Shown piece by piece: positions 46,480 to 46,615 of a stretch of DNA of 46,615 nucleotides (the stretch's first letter is position 1; the number at the start of each line of letters is the position of its first letter). The position numbers were made by a program, and so were the translations under genes. Location of the stretch: positions 1 through 46,615 of the forward strand of contig CAZKCI010000099.1 in NCBI GenBank assembly GCA_964551475.1, written 5' to 3'. The notes beneath the pieces are model-generated. The model saw only the letters and a list, made by a program, of their open reading frames with translations. It searched no databases and was not told where the DNA came from. This DNA comes from CAZKCI01 sp964551475. Lineage in GTDB: Bacteria > Auribacterota > Erginobacteria > Erginobacterales > CAZKCI01.

Positions 46480-46615
46480 ATGGGCTGCGCCATCGCCATC
46501 CCCTGCCTGTTGGCCGTGCTTCTCTCCCCGGGTTCCCTGGCCGGCGACGAGGTCGGTCTGATCTGGGCGGATCATGACCGGCCCGGCAATCCGATCTTCA
46601 CGGCCTCCTTCGGCA
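46480..46615 (+). CDS. Start of another exported protein (truncated by the window end)
   Basis: ATG at 46480 with GAGGTGA at 46469-46475. The first 45 residues are visible: a signal peptide MGCAIAIPCLLAVLLSPGSL with ALA-type cleavage near LAGDE, then VGLIWADHDRPGNPIFTASF. DHDRPGNPI compares with DYDQDGNPI in the same place in the previous protein (residues 28-36), so it is probably a third member of the same secreted group. A weak promoter (TTGATC 46431-46436, 16 nt, TATGCT 46453-46458) lies behind the terminator. Confidence 0.7.
   Translation, partial: MGCAIAIPCLLAVLLSPGSLAGDEVGLIWADHDRPGNPIFTASFG

Noticed and set aside
1..46615. tRNA or rRNA genes
   Set aside because: I found no cloverleaf with a GGTTCRANNCC arm and no conserved rRNA segments on either strand by reading.

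Overview
The window is a GC-rich (roughly 60-65 %), gene-dense piece of a bacterial chromosome. Almost all intergenic gaps hold short palindromic or tandem repeats. The gene content suggests a free-living, probably anaerobic, Gram-negative-type bacterium from an uncultivated lineage: a tungstate ABC transporter, lipoproteins with lipoboxes, large GT-C membrane glycosyltransferases, SGNH hydrolases, WG-repeat and six-bladed-propeller secreted proteins, a RAYT/REP system, and a four-helix-bundle (23S-IVP-like) gene. The style recalls Omnitrophota, Aureabacteria or other PVC-side genomes. That placement is an impression, since no rRNA or marker phylogeny is available here.

Layout. (1) 17-2885, minus strand: tungstate transporter operon tupA-tupB-tupC. 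Its leader carries what looks like a Moco/Tuco-family riboswitch followed by an intrinsic terminator. (2) 3001-6430, minus strand: small envelope genes (lipoprotein, chagasin-like inhibitor, zinc-ribbon lipoprotein, WG-repeat protein, P-loop protein), a 31-residue very basic small gene at 3449-3544 with a strong ribosome-binding site, a MITE-like element, and a small lysine-rich duplicated-motif protein with a good promoter and terminator. (3) 6541-7503: a REP-associated tyrosine transposase (RAYT) flanked on both sides by REP hairpins. (4) 7497-10861, minus strand: hexapeptide acyltransferase, purH (flanked by two copies of a long hairpin repeat) and a sugar-1-phosphate nucleotidyltransferase. 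(5) 10863-24128, minus strand: a glycan/lipid-glycosylation block with three large GT-C proteins in tandem, a polyprenyl-phosphate GT2, a four-helix-bundle gene inside inverted tandem repeats, a B12-binding radical SAM enzyme and a GT4. (6) 24206-26963, minus strand: a Cache-PAS histidine kinase and a response regulator with a Cro/C1-type DNA-binding domain. (7) 27124-34791: another GT-C, two SAM/acyl-transfer enzymes, a flippase-like membrane protein, a polysaccharide-lyase-like toroid protein with a REP pair inside its reading frame, and a second B12 radical SAM. (8) 34931-40199: GT2, a remnant GT2 pseudogene, and three membrane-anchored SGNH hydrolases, in a stretch of lower GC content. (9) 40396-46615: secreted proteins built from a 40-residue repeat (six copies each), a methyltransferase and a small ribbon-helix-helix-like regulator with its own inverted-repeat operator.

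Together the genes from 10 kb to 40 kb read as an envelope/exopolysaccharide locus: nucleotide-sugar activation, transfer to polyprenyl phosphate, GT-C transfer outside the membrane, O-acylation and trimming, with a two-component system in the middle. A second theme is repeats: at least seven families are present, they often provide the stop codons of adjoining genes, and two copies are translated inside genes.
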